Positions 7,927 to 14,815 of a DNA stretch of 33,789 nt are shown piece by piece. The position numbers and the translations under genes are program-made. Location: contig CALXUQ010000016.1 in assembly GCA_944391725.1 (NCBI GenBank), positions 1 to 33,789 on the forward strand. Direction: 5' to 3'. The DNA comes from an uncultured Alphaproteobacteria bacterium (GTDB lineage: Bacteria > Pseudomonadota > Alphaproteobacteria > RF32 > CAG-239). Every line of letters starts with the position of its first letter. Position 1 is the first letter of the stretch. The notes under the pieces were generated by a model. The model saw only the letters and a program-made list of their open reading frames with translations. It did not search any database and was not told the origin of the DNA.

Positions 7927-9036
7927 ATGGATTTAATCAAAAAAATAAGAGTTATGGGCCTCATGAGCGGCACCTCACTTGACGGAGTAGACGTTGCCGC
8001 CATTACTACCGACGGGGTTGATATCTATGACTATGGACGCGCTTATACCGTTCCTTATGACGATTCGCTAAGAGAAGATATCAGAAGCATTTTAGGTCAA
8101 AAGCCCGACACCCCCGAGCAACAAGCAAAAATTGCCGCGGTAGAAGATGAACTGACCCGCTTTCATGCCGAGGTTGTCAATGAATATTTGCATAATTATG
8201 ACGACAGCGTGGAGCTGATAGGTTTTCATGGACATACCATACACCACGAGCCTCAAAATCATTATACTCACCAAATCGGTAATTGCCAACTTTTGGCCGA
8301 TTTAACCGGCAAAAAGGTGGTCGGAGCTTTTCGCAAGGCCGATGTCTTGGCCGGCGGGCAGGGCGCTCCATTGGTGCCGGTATTTCATGTGGCTTTGAGT
8401 GCTGAAATGGAAAAGCCCTTGGCTATCTTAAACATTGGCGGTGTTGCCAACATTACCTGGATTGGTCGCAATGGCGAGGTTTTGGCTTTTGATACCGGCC
8501 CCGGCAATGCTCCGGTCAACGATTGGGTCTTAAAGCATAGCGGTCAGCATATGGATTATAATGGAAAATTAGCCATCTCGGGGCAGATTAACGGTAAAGT
8601 TTTGGCCTCATTGATGCGGCATAAATATTTTGCCAAATATCCGCCCAAATCAATTGATAGAAACATTTTTCACGAAAAATTGGAACATTTGGAAGGACTG
8701 AGCTTGGAAGACGGCGCCGCCACTGCCACGGCATTTTGTGCCGAAGGAGTGGCATATTCTTGCGCCATGTACTTACCCGAAATGCCCAAGGTAATGATTG
8801 TTTGCGGAGGTGGAGCCAATAACCCGACCATCATGCGCTTTCTGCGCCAAAGACTTCCGCAAGTTGAGATAAAAACTGCCCGCGATGTCGGTTGGAACAG
8901 CGATGCTTTGGAGGCAGAAGCCTTTGCCTTTTTGGCCGCCCGCCGATTATATGGGCTTCCCGCCACCTATCCCTCTACTACCGGTGTTCCCGAACCGATT
9001 ATTTGTGGTGAGATATACACTCCGCAAGCACAATAA
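7927..9036 (+). CDS. anmK: Anhydro-N-acetylmuramic acid kinase
   Basis: 369 aa from ATG 7927; a TTG at 7912 would add five residues. AnmK phosphorylates and opens 1,6-anhydro-MurNAc during peptidoglycan recycling, giving MurNAc-6-phosphate. Family signatures are clear: GLMSGTSLDGVDVA at the N-terminus, GFHGHTIHH, NIGGVANIT, and FDTGPGNAPVNDW with the expected catalytic Asp region. The length matches the family (about 370). It is transcribed alone, divergent from tyrS, and ends at a bidirectional terminator. No MurQ etherase gene is adjacent, so the next step must be encoded elsewhere. Confidence 0.96.
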   Translation: MDLIKKIRVMGLMSGTSLDGVDVAAITTDGVDIYDYGRAYTVPYDDSLREDIRSILGQKPDTPEQQAKIAAVEDELTRFHAEVVNEYLHNYDDSVELIGFHGHTIHHEPQNHYTHQIGNCQLLADLTGKKVVGAFRKADVLAGGQGAPLVPVFHVALSAEMEKPLAILNIGGVANITWIGRNGEVLAFDTGPGNAPVNDWVLKHSGQHMDYNGKLAISGQINGKVLASLMRHKYFAKYPPKSIDRNIFHEKLEHLEGLSLEDGAATATAFCAEGVAYSCAMYLPEMPKVMIVCGGGANNPTIMRFLRQRLPQVEIKTARDVGWNSDALEAEAFAFLAARRLYGLPATYPSTTGVPEPIICGEIYTPQAQ

Positions 9037-9040
9037 AAAA

Positions 9041-9071
9041 AACAGCATTCCCGATTATTAGGAATGCTGTT
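9041..9071. terminator. Bidirectional intrinsic terminator
   Basis: 11-bp perfect stem (AACAGCATTCC / GGAATGCTGTT), 9-nt loop, A-run before and T-run after. It serves anmK on the plus strand and the small membrane protein gene on the minus strand. Confidence 0.9.
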
Positions 9072-9078
9072 TTGTTAC

Positions 9079-9351
9079 TCATTTTCGAAAGGTTGCTAAA
9101 ATACAAGCAATACCGCCGCCCAGGCAGGCCAGCGTAATCACCCAGTTGGTATCTGGCGATTGAAAATTCCCCCAAGCAATTCCGATAAGAATTAAGCCGG
9201 CTGCAATCATCACCAAGCGGCTAAAAATCTTAATTACCCCGAGCAAAATTCCAAGCACCGCGCCTATCAACACAATTAAGGCTACAATTCCGGCGGTTTG
9301 GGCGTCCATGTAGTTTAACAAAAACTCTTCTAGTCGTTCCAAAATTTCCAT
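9079..9351 (-). CDS. Small hydrophobic membrane protein, unrecognised
   Basis: 90 residues. After an amphipathic N-terminus (MEILERLEEFLLNY) come two to three predicted membrane helices: about 19-41 (Gly/Ile/Leu-rich), about 45-60 and about 68-86, with a short loop (NFQSPDTNW). No family recognised. It is supported as a gene by continuous hydrophobic coding sequence, a start positioned right after the AT-rich upstream region, and a shared bidirectional terminator at its 3' end. No good Shine-Dalgarno precedes the ATG (TTGGGTT only). Confidence 0.65.
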   Translation of the reverse strand: MEILERLEEFLLNYMDAQTAGIVALIVLIGAVLGILLGVIKIFSRLVMIAAGLILIGIAWGNFQSPDTNWVITLACLGGGIACILATFRK

Positions 9352-9446
9352 AACCCAATAATTAATATGTTAATTACTAAAAAAATATTCTTTTGTGTCA
9401 GTACAATAGCCCGCAATTTTCAAAAGTCAAATCAAAAAAATAAAAC

Positions 9447-9475
9447 TTGACAATCAGTCCTTGCAGATATACGTT
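9447..9475 (+). promoter_or_regulatory. Candidate sigma-70 promoter for the 9482-9928 RNA
   Basis: TTGACA at 9447-9452, 17-nt spacer, TACGTT at 9470-9475. Two more TTGAC(A/T) boxes lie downstream (9525-9530 and 9557-9562), so the true start could be nearer 9590. No protein-coding gene follows on this strand until ileS, and a strong terminator intervenes. Confidence 0.5.
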
Positions 9476-9481
9476 AAGCCA

Positions 9482-9928
9482 GCTTTGAATTAGTCTATGA
9501 ATAATTATGCAAACGCGACCAAACTTGACTTTTTTAAATTTCAATAATTTAAGTTATTGACAAGCCGCGATAGTCATTAAAAAAAGAAAAGTTTGGCTCA
9601 TCGCCGTTTCTTTGGGCAAGCGTGCTAAAGCAAACGGATGGTTTTATCTGAAGTTCGGCATATGTACAAACCAGTAGCGACAAGCGAAAATTTGTGACGG
9701 AACCTGGGGAATAGCTTTTGTTTGAAAAAGTGACATTTCCGCCGTTAATATGCTGTTATGTAAAGGCGTGCTACATGACGAAACTTCCATGGTGAGTAAT
9801 GAAGAAGCGTGCCGCAAGAGTGTGCCATATCTTAATCTTGCTGCAAGAACCATGGGTCCTTTTACCTAAATTTTGCTTTGATAAGACAAAAAGCCTCTCT
9901 CCTCTAACGAGGATAGAGGCTTTTTCTT
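9482..9928 (+). ncRNA. Candidate structured non-coding RNA (about 340-450 nt)
   Basis: This non-coding stretch has a promoter-like element at its left end and a strong intrinsic terminator at its right end, with no convincing ORF between. Hairpins visible by eye: CCGTTTCTTT (9604-9613) pairs with AAAGCAAACGG (9627-9637, one bulge); GTTATGTA (9755-9762) pairs with TACATGAC (9772-9779, one G-U); and CCATGGT near 9788 can pair with ACCATGG near 9850. The motif GCGTGC recurs three times (9620, 9766, 9807): in or at the edge of the first two hairpin loops and inside the third enclosed region. I could not match it to tmRNA, 6S, SRP or RNase P RNA. The class is unknown and the 5' end uncertain. Confidence 0.45.
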
Positions 9929-9930
9929 TC
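9888..9930. terminator. Strong intrinsic terminator in the tyrS/anmK-ileS intergenic region
   Basis: Stem AAAAGCCTCT / AGAGGCTTTT with an inner CCTC / GAGG pairing and a TAAC loop, followed by TTTTTCTTTC. It has A-runs before and T-runs after, so it can work both ways; on the plus strand it most simply ends the candidate RNA, since no plus-strand gene lies between it and the anmK terminator. Confidence 0.88.
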
Positions 9931-9950
9931 GCAAATTAGAATATCAGCCC

Positions 9951-9979
9951 TTGACTCCGGTGGATTCTTGTATTAACTT
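9951..9979 (+). promoter_or_regulatory. ileS: Candidate ileS promoter
   Basis: TTGACT at 9951-9956, 17-nt spacer, TAACTT at 9974-9979, just after the terminator and about 170 nt before the ileS start. This implies a long 5' leader. Confidence 0.45.
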
Positions 9980-10008
9980 AGCACCAAGTTGAGTTAATTT
10001 ATCTTTAG

Positions 10009-10081
10009 ATACGCAAATGCAACACTCGTTTATACATCACATTCCTCTGATTATTATCCCCTAAGGGGATTCTTTGCGTAT
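10009..10081 (+). promoter_or_regulatory. Structured element in the ileS leader
   Basis: A 9-bp perfect pairing (ATACGCAAA at 10009-10017 with TTTGCGTAT at 10073-10081) encloses about 55 nt that contain a second hairpin, TCCCC-TAA-GGGGA (10057-10069). It sits between the candidate promoter and the ileS start codon. No T-box specifier or other known riboswitch signature was recognised. Confidence 0.4.
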
Positions 10082-10152
10082 ATCAAAAACATTTCTTTTT
10101 TTTAATCTGATTAATCATTTTAACCTTATAACATCTGTGGGTAATATCAAAG

Positions 10153-13100
10153 ATGAGCAAATACTATAAAGAAGTCAAAGCCAAAGCCGACTTTGTCGAG
10201 CTTGAAAAAGAAGTTCTCAAATTTTGGGAAGAAGATAAAACCTTTGAAAAATCGGTCACCCAACGTAGCGGCGCCGAAGAATTTGTTTTTTATGATGGGC
10301 CTCCGTTTGCCAACGGCACTCCGCACTATGGACATATAATGGTGTCTTATGTCAAAGACGTGGTCGCTCGTTTCCAGACCATGTTGGGTAAAAAGGTAGA
10401 ACGCCGCTTGGGTTGGGACTGCCACGGACTTCCGGCCGAGATGTCGGCTGAAAAACAGTTGGGAGTGTCCGGCCGCAAGCAAATTGAAGAATATGGGGTT
10501 GAAAAGTTTAATAACTTCTGCCGCCAAGATGTTTTGAAATATTCCAATATCTGGGTTGATATGTTCAAACGCATCGGCCGCTGGGTAGATTTCAATAATG
10601 ATTATAAAACCATGAACCTTTCGTTTATGGAAAGCGTCATTTCCAACTTCAAACAACTCTATGATAAAGGCTTGGTATATGAGGACTATCGGGTTTTACC
10701 CTATTCTTGGGCGGCCGAAACTCCGTTGTCAAACTTTGAAGTCAATCAGGGTTACCAAGATAAAACCGATAACGCCATTACCGTGATGTTCAAGCTCGAA
10801 AACGGCATGAATATTTTGGTCTGGACCACCACCCCTTGGACTTTGCCCTCAAATCTGATGTTGGCAGTGGGGTTAGATATTGACTATGCGATAATGGAAG
10901 AAGACGGCCAGAAATATATTTTGGCCGAGGCCTTGTTGGGTCGCTATAAAAAGCAGCTCGAAAAAGCCGTTAAGGTTGGTAGCATAAAAGGTCGTGACTT
11001 GGTCGGACTGAGCTATGAGCCGATGTTCCCTTATTTCAAACATCTCAAAGATAAGGGTGCGTTCAAGGTTTTGAGCGGCGAGTTTGTTTCAACCGAAGAC
11101 GGTACCGGCGTGGTGCATATCGCCCCTGGCTTTGGTCAAGACGACTTTGATGCTTGCCGTGCTTATGATGAGAATTTTCCGGTAGTTTGTCCGGTTGATG
11201 AGGCCGGTAAGTTTACTGCCGAAGTTCCCGACTATCAGGGTAAACAAGTTTTTGAAACCAACGAACCGATAATGCAGTGGCTCAAAGAAAAAGGCCTCTT
11301 GGTCAAAAAAGAGCAATACACTCACTCTTATCCGTTCTGTTGGCGTACGGACACCCCGCTGATTTATAAAGCCATGTCCAGCTGGTTTGTTAAGGTTACG
11401 GATTTCAGAGATGACATGGTCAAAAACAATCAACAGATAAATTGGGTGCCCGAGCACATTAAAGACGGCCGTTTTGGTAAATGGCTGGAAGGTGCGCGCG
11501 ATTGGTCCATTTCTCGTAATCGTTTTTGGGGTACGCCGATTCCGGTATGGAAATCTGACAACCCGCAATATCCGCGGATAGATGTTTTTGGCTCACTTGC
11601 CGAGATTAAAGAAAAAACCGGCATTGAGGTAAAGGATTTGCACAAACCCTACATTGATGAAGTGGTCTATCCCAACCCCGATGACCCCACCGGCAAGAGC
11701 ATGATGCGCCGTGTTGGCGATGTGTTTGACTGCTGGTTTGAAAGTGGTTCCATGCCTTATGCTCAGGTGCACTATCCCTTTGAGAATAAGGAGTGGTTTG
11801 AGAGCCACTTCCCGGCCGACTTCATTGTCGAGGCCATGGACCAGACCCGTGGTTGGTTCTATACCTTGACGGTGTTGTCAACCGCTTTGCACAATCGTCC
11901 GGCCTTCAAAAACTGCATTTGTACCGGCTTGCTGATGGCCGAAGGCGGACAAAAGCTTTCTAAACGCCTCAAAAACTATCCAGACCCGAATGAAGTTTTA
12001 GATAGTATCGGCTCCGATGCTCTGCGTTGGTTTTTGGTTTCTTCTCCGGTCTTAAAAGGTGGTAACTTAGCCGTCGATAAAGAAGGTAAAGAAATTGCCA
12101 AGGCTTCCCGCGTGGCTCAAATCCCGCTTTGGAATGCATATTACTTCTTTACTCTTTATGCCAATGCCGAGGGCTATCAGGCTAAAGAAATCAGCCAATC
12201 ATCTGAGGCCATTGATAATTATATTCTCTCCAAACTCAAACGCTTGAGCTTGGTGGTTAAAGAGGGAATTTCGAGCTATGATGTTTCCATGGCCACCAAT
12301 GAATTGGCCGCATTTGTTGAGGTGCTCAACAACTGGTACATCCGCCGCACTCGTGACCGTTTCTGGGAGGGCGATGTCAAAGCTTTTGACACTTTGTATA
12401 CCGTGTTGGTCAATGTCTGCAAAATCATTGCTCCGCTGATGCCGTTCTTGAGCGAATATATCTACAAGAACCTCACCGGATTAGAGTCTGTTCATTTGGC
12501 CGACTATCCGAGCTTGAGCGATATCAAACTTGACGAGGCTTTGGTTCAAGAGATGGATTTTGTGCAAGAGCTCTGCTCTGCCGGTAAGTTTATCCGCGAG
12601 GAGAAAAACCTCCGCAACCGTTTGCCTTTGGGTAGTTTGACCTTGATTGGTGAGCACTTAAGTCCGGCTTATCAAGAAATTGTTAAAGACGAGCTCAATG
12701 TTAAAGAAGTTCGCTTTGATGATTGCTTGGAGAACTATGCTAGCAAGACTATTTACCTTTACACTCCGTTGTTGGGTAAGGCTTTAGGTAAAAACATGGG
12801 ACCGGTCATGGGCGCCTATAAACAAGGTCAGTGGACCTTAAATGCCGATGGTACATTAAGTATCGCAGGACAAACCTTAACGCCGGATTTGTTTGAAGTC
12901 CGTCTGGAGATGAAACCAGGTGTTGCTGGCTTAGCTTTTGCTGATAATAAGGCGGTGGTAACCTTAGATACTAATGTCACCGACGAGCTCCGCCGTGAAG
13001 GTATGGCCCGCGACTTTGTTCGTTTGGTTCAAACCTTGCGCAAAGACAAAGACTTCAACATTTCTGACCGCATTGATCTGTGTTATCAAACCGACAATGC

Positions 13101-13242
13101 CGAATTGTCTTTGGCTCTAAGCGAAAACCAAAACTACATTGCCGAACAGGTTTTGGCGGTTAAGGTTGAAAATAGCTGCAATAGCGGCACCAAAGGAGAT
13201 ATTGAAGGAATTTCTATTTACTTTGATGCAAAAGTAGCGTAA
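10153..13242 (+). CDS. ileS: Isoleucyl-tRNA synthetase, type 2 (eukaryote-like)
   Basis: 1029 aa. It charges tRNA-Ile with isoleucine and edits mischarged valine. The HIGH motif reads HYGH (GPPFANGTPHYGH, residues about 50-62) and the KMSKS motif reads KLSKR within GQKLSKRLKNYPDP. The GWDCHGLP and DQTRGWFYTL blocks are also class Ia IleRS. The length and the KLSKR / YPDP signature fit the IleRS2 clade shared with eukaryotes and some bacteria, including Rickettsia, rather than the standard IleRS1. Family knowledge links IleRS2 with low sensitivity to mupirocin. No strong Shine-Dalgarno precedes the ATG. A hairpin terminator follows. Confidence 0.96.
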   Translation: MSKYYKEVKAKADFVELEKEVLKFWEEDKTFEKSVTQRSGAEEFVFYDGPPFANGTPHYGHIMVSYVKDVVARFQTMLGKKVERRLGWDCHGLPAEMSAEKQLGVSGRKQIEEYGVEKFNNFCRQDVLKYSNIWVDMFKRIGRWVDFNNDYKTMNLSFMESVISNFKQLYDKGLVYEDYRVLPYSWAAETPLSNFEVNQGYQDKTDNAITVMFKLENGMNILVWTTTPWTLPSNLMLAVGLDIDYAIMEEDGQKYILAEALLGRYKKQLEKAVKVGSIKGRDLVGLSYEPMFPYFKHLKDKGAFKVLSGEFVSTEDGTGVVHIAPGFGQDDFDACRAYDENFPVVCPVDEAGKFTAEVPDYQGKQVFETNEPIMQWLKEKGLLVKKEQYTHSYPFCWRTDTPLIYKAMSSWFVKVTDFRDDMVKNNQQINWVPEHIKDGRFGKWLEGARDWSISRNRFWGTPIPVWKSDNPQYPRIDVFGSLAEIKEKTGIEVKDLHKPYIDEVVYPNPDDPTGKSMMRRVGDVFDCWFESGSMPYAQVHYPFENKEWFESHFPADFIVEAMDQTRGWFYTLTVLSTALHNRPAFKNCICTGLLMAEGGQKLSKRLKNYPDPNEVLDSIGSDALRWFLVSSPVLKGGNLAVDKEGKEIAKASRVAQIPLWNAYYFFTLYANAEGYQAKEISQSSEAIDNYILSKLKRLSLVVKEGISSYDVSMATNELAAFVEVLNNWYIRRTRDRFWEGDVKAFDTLYTVLVNVCKIIAPLMPFLSEYIYKNLTGLESVHLADYPSLSDIKLDEALVQEMDFVQELCSAGKFIREEKNLRNRLPLGSLTLIGEHLSPAYQEIVKDELNVKEVRFDDCLENYASKTIYLYTPLLGKALGKNMGPVMGAYKQGQWTLNADGTLSIAGQTLTPDLFEVRLEMKPGVAGLAFADNKAVVTLDTNVTDELRREGMARDFVRLVQTLRKDKDFNISDRIDLCYQTDNAELSLALSENQNYIAEQVLAVKVENSCNSGTKGDIEGISIYFDAKVA

Positions 13243-13262
13243 AATAGACTAAAAAGGTGAGG

Positions 13263-13302
13263 CGGCAGTCCGACATTTGCTGTCTGACTGCCGTTTCTTT
13301 TT
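13263..13302 (+). terminator. Intrinsic terminator of ileS
   Basis: CGGCAGTC (13263-13270) pairs with GACTGCCG (13286-13293), with an inner GACA / TGTC pairing after one mismatch, followed by TTTCTTTTT. The next gene's AGGAGA Shine-Dalgarno begins immediately after, so read-through could also feed that gene. Confidence 0.85.
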
Positions 13303-13316
13303 AGGAGAATTAGCCG

Positions 13317-14333
13317 ATGAGCCGCAAAGAAGATTTAGAAAGCAAGATTCGCGATTTAGAAAGCCAAATCAGCGATATTAAAAGTCGTATCTCCGATCAA
13401 GAATATAAAAACGATGGCTATCGGGAACAGTTGCGGGTTATTGAAACCCAAATAAATGATTATCACGAACGCAATTATAATGAATGGATAAGCAATCAAA
13501 ACGAATGGCGCAATGATTTAGGCGAATATGCTAAAGAACGCGGCGAATATTGGGACAACCGTCAGCAAATACGTTTTTACGATAAAGAATTATCCGAAGT
13601 TCCTCGCAACAACCTCAAAGAAGGTGAACGCATCGTTAAAGATTATCGACGTGAGCTCTCCGGTCTTTATAGCGAACTCCATCAGTACGAAGATGAACTC
13701 GGACGCGCTCATTCTGACGAAGATGACGGGTATGAATATGAAAACTCATCTGCCGATGACGATTATGACAATGAGTATGATGAAGAGGAAGACGACTATG
13801 AAGATGACTATACTCCGCCACCTCCGCCTCCGCCCGCTAAAGAGGCTCCGAAAATTGTCATTCGTGTTGAAAAGCAAGATGCCTATACATCACGGCGCAA
13901 AGCTCTGCAAGATTATGCTCAAAGGCAAAATAAACCCTATAAAGAGTTGTATCCGGTAAAAGGCGGATATCGCGCCTCGGTCGGAGATACCGTGTATGAT
14001 TATCGCAATGTTGATGACCTGGTAATTACCAATTCCAAAGGAGTTCCGAGCTTAGATGATTTTAAGGCCATTTTGCAAGAAGAACGTCGCTTAGGGCGCA
14101 ATATCATGCCCTTGGGCGAAATCAGCAGTCTTGAGTATAAGGCACGTTTAGTCTTGGCTTGCGATGAGGTTGGTATCAAACCGATTGGTAACATTCGCAT
14201 CCCCAAGCAAGACTATGGCAAATTAGGACTTTTTACCAAAATCAAGTATCAAAAATTTATTGATAAATTGGATAAATCCTTAGCGGCCAGTCGTGCTGCT
14301 TTTGCCGCCGCTCAAAAGAAGAAAACCCGCTGA
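13317..14333 (+). CDS. Acidic coiled-coil protein, unrecognised family
   Basis: 338 residues in three visible parts. Residues 1-130 are a charged coiled coil (SRKEDLESKIRDLESQIS). Residues 133-166 are strongly acidic (runs of D, E and Y) and lead into a seven-proline stretch at about 167-173. Residues 177-338 form a folded, basic-ended domain (KIVIRVEKQDAYTSRRKALQ, then LACDEVGIKPIGNIRIP, ending AAAQKKKTR). No signal peptide or membrane helix, so probably cytoplasmic. The start ATG has a good AGGAGA 8 nt upstream. I do not recognise the C-terminal domain. The layout suggests a scaffold or partner-binding protein, which is only inference. Confidence 0.8.
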   Translation: MSRKEDLESKIRDLESQISDIKSRISDQEYKNDGYREQLRVIETQINDYHERNYNEWISNQNEWRNDLGEYAKERGEYWDNRQQIRFYDKELSEVPRNNLKEGERIVKDYRRELSGLYSELHQYEDELGRAHSDEDDGYEYENSSADDDYDNEYDEEEDDYEDDYTPPPPPPPAKEAPKIVIRVEKQDAYTSRRKALQDYAQRQNKPYKELYPVKGGYRASVGDTVYDYRNVDDLVITNSKGVPSLDDFKAILQEERRLGRNIMPLGEISSLEYKARLVLACDEVGIKPIGNIRIPKQDYGKLGLFTKIKYQKFIDKLDKSLAASRAAFAAAQKKKTR

Positions 14334-14358
14334 TTTCAGGATATGTTACCGATTAAAT

Positions 14359-14387
14359 TTGCAATTTTGAGGATAATGGTATATTAA
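14359..14387 (+). promoter_or_regulatory. Candidate promoter for the 105-aa ORF
   Basis: TTGCAA (14359-14364), 17-nt spacer, TATTAA (14382-14387). The -10 box is overlapped by the 12-bp inverted repeat at 14383-14416. Confidence 0.4.
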
Positions 14388-14416
14388 ACAAAATCAAATT
14401 AGATATTTTGTTTAAT
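14383..14416. repeat. Perfect 12-bp inverted repeat, candidate operator
   Basis: ATTAAACAAAAT (14383-14394) and ATTTTGTTTAAT (14405-14416) are exact reverse complements with a 10-nt spacer. Centre-to-centre spacing of the arms is about 22 nt, close to two helical turns. It overlaps a candidate -10 box and ends 17 nt before the next start codon. It lacks a U-tract, so an operator is more likely than a terminator. Confidence 0.5.
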
Positions 14417-14433
14417 CATTAATCTTTATTAAT

Positions 14434-14751
14434 ATGAATGAACGGAAAAATATGGTTATGGAAATCAGTTTTGTTACTTCCAATCAAGAAAAAGTCAAAG
14501 CCGTTGAGCGTTCTTTGGCTTATGCAGTGCAGCAGTTTGAACGCCGTGGCGACAATTTTGAGATAGCTTGTGAGCGCAAAGATATCGTTCACCCCGAGGC
14601 CTGGTCAGATTTGTGGCAAGTTATCTATCTGAAAAAATATGGCAAAATGCTCTGTGAACTTTCCGCTCAAGAGTTATTGGAATATACCGAGCAATCCGAA
14701 ACTTCCGGCAGTCTGCAACAATTTGTCAGATGGTTGGTGCAAACATACTGA
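14434..14751 (+). CDS. Small protein of unknown function
   Basis: Up to 105 residues; ATG codons at 14434, 14452 and 14458 are possible starts and none has a good Shine-Dalgarno. The protein is soluble and helical with a conserved-looking middle (HPEAWSDLWQVIYLKKYGK) and an acidic C-terminal half. The N-terminal ISFVTSNQEKVKAVERSL resembles the start of RdgB/HAM1 nucleotide pyrophosphatases, but the rest of that fold is missing, so no such activity is claimed. It ends 20 nt before a shared terminator hairpin. Confidence 0.6.
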   Translation: MNERKNMVMEISFVTSNQEKVKAVERSLAYAVQQFERRGDNFEIACERKDIVHPEAWSDLWQVIYLKKYGKMLCELSAQELLEYTEQSETSGSLQQFVRWLVQTY

Positions 14752-14770
14752 TATCTTATCCAAGGTATAA

Positions 14771-14803
14771 AAAAAGCAGAACTTTTGAGTTCTGCTTTTT
14801 TTT
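14771..14803. terminator. Bidirectional intrinsic terminator (copy 1 of a near-identical pair)
   Basis: Stem AAAAAGCAGAACT / AGTTCTGCTTTTT with loop TTTG, T-run after and A-run before. It lies between the convergent 105-aa gene and the Cys/Ser-rich gene. The same stem recurs at 16276-16308. Confidence 0.92.
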
Positions 14804-14815
14804 GCTTGATATAAT

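Noticed and set aside
9644-9853. 69-codon open frame on the minus strand.
   Set aside because: It has no Shine-Dalgarno, the composition is not protein-like, and it lies inside the hairpin-rich candidate RNA.
9580-9870. Weak resemblance to RNase P RNA (GAAAAGTTTGGCTC, GCAAACGG and CCGCAAGAGTGTGCC echo conserved blocks).
   Set aside because: The core P4 pairing and the conserved 3' block cannot be built from this sequence, so it was left as an unclassified RNA.
9482-9930. tmRNA, 6S RNA or SRP RNA in the non-coding stretch.
   Set aside because: No T-loop with CCA end, no tag-peptide reading frame, no 6S central bubble layout and no SRP GGAA/AGCA loop core could be seen.
14458-14515. RdgB/HAM1-like N-terminus in the 105-aa ORF.
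   Set aside because: Only about 18 residues fit; the catalytic residues and the rest of the fold are missing.
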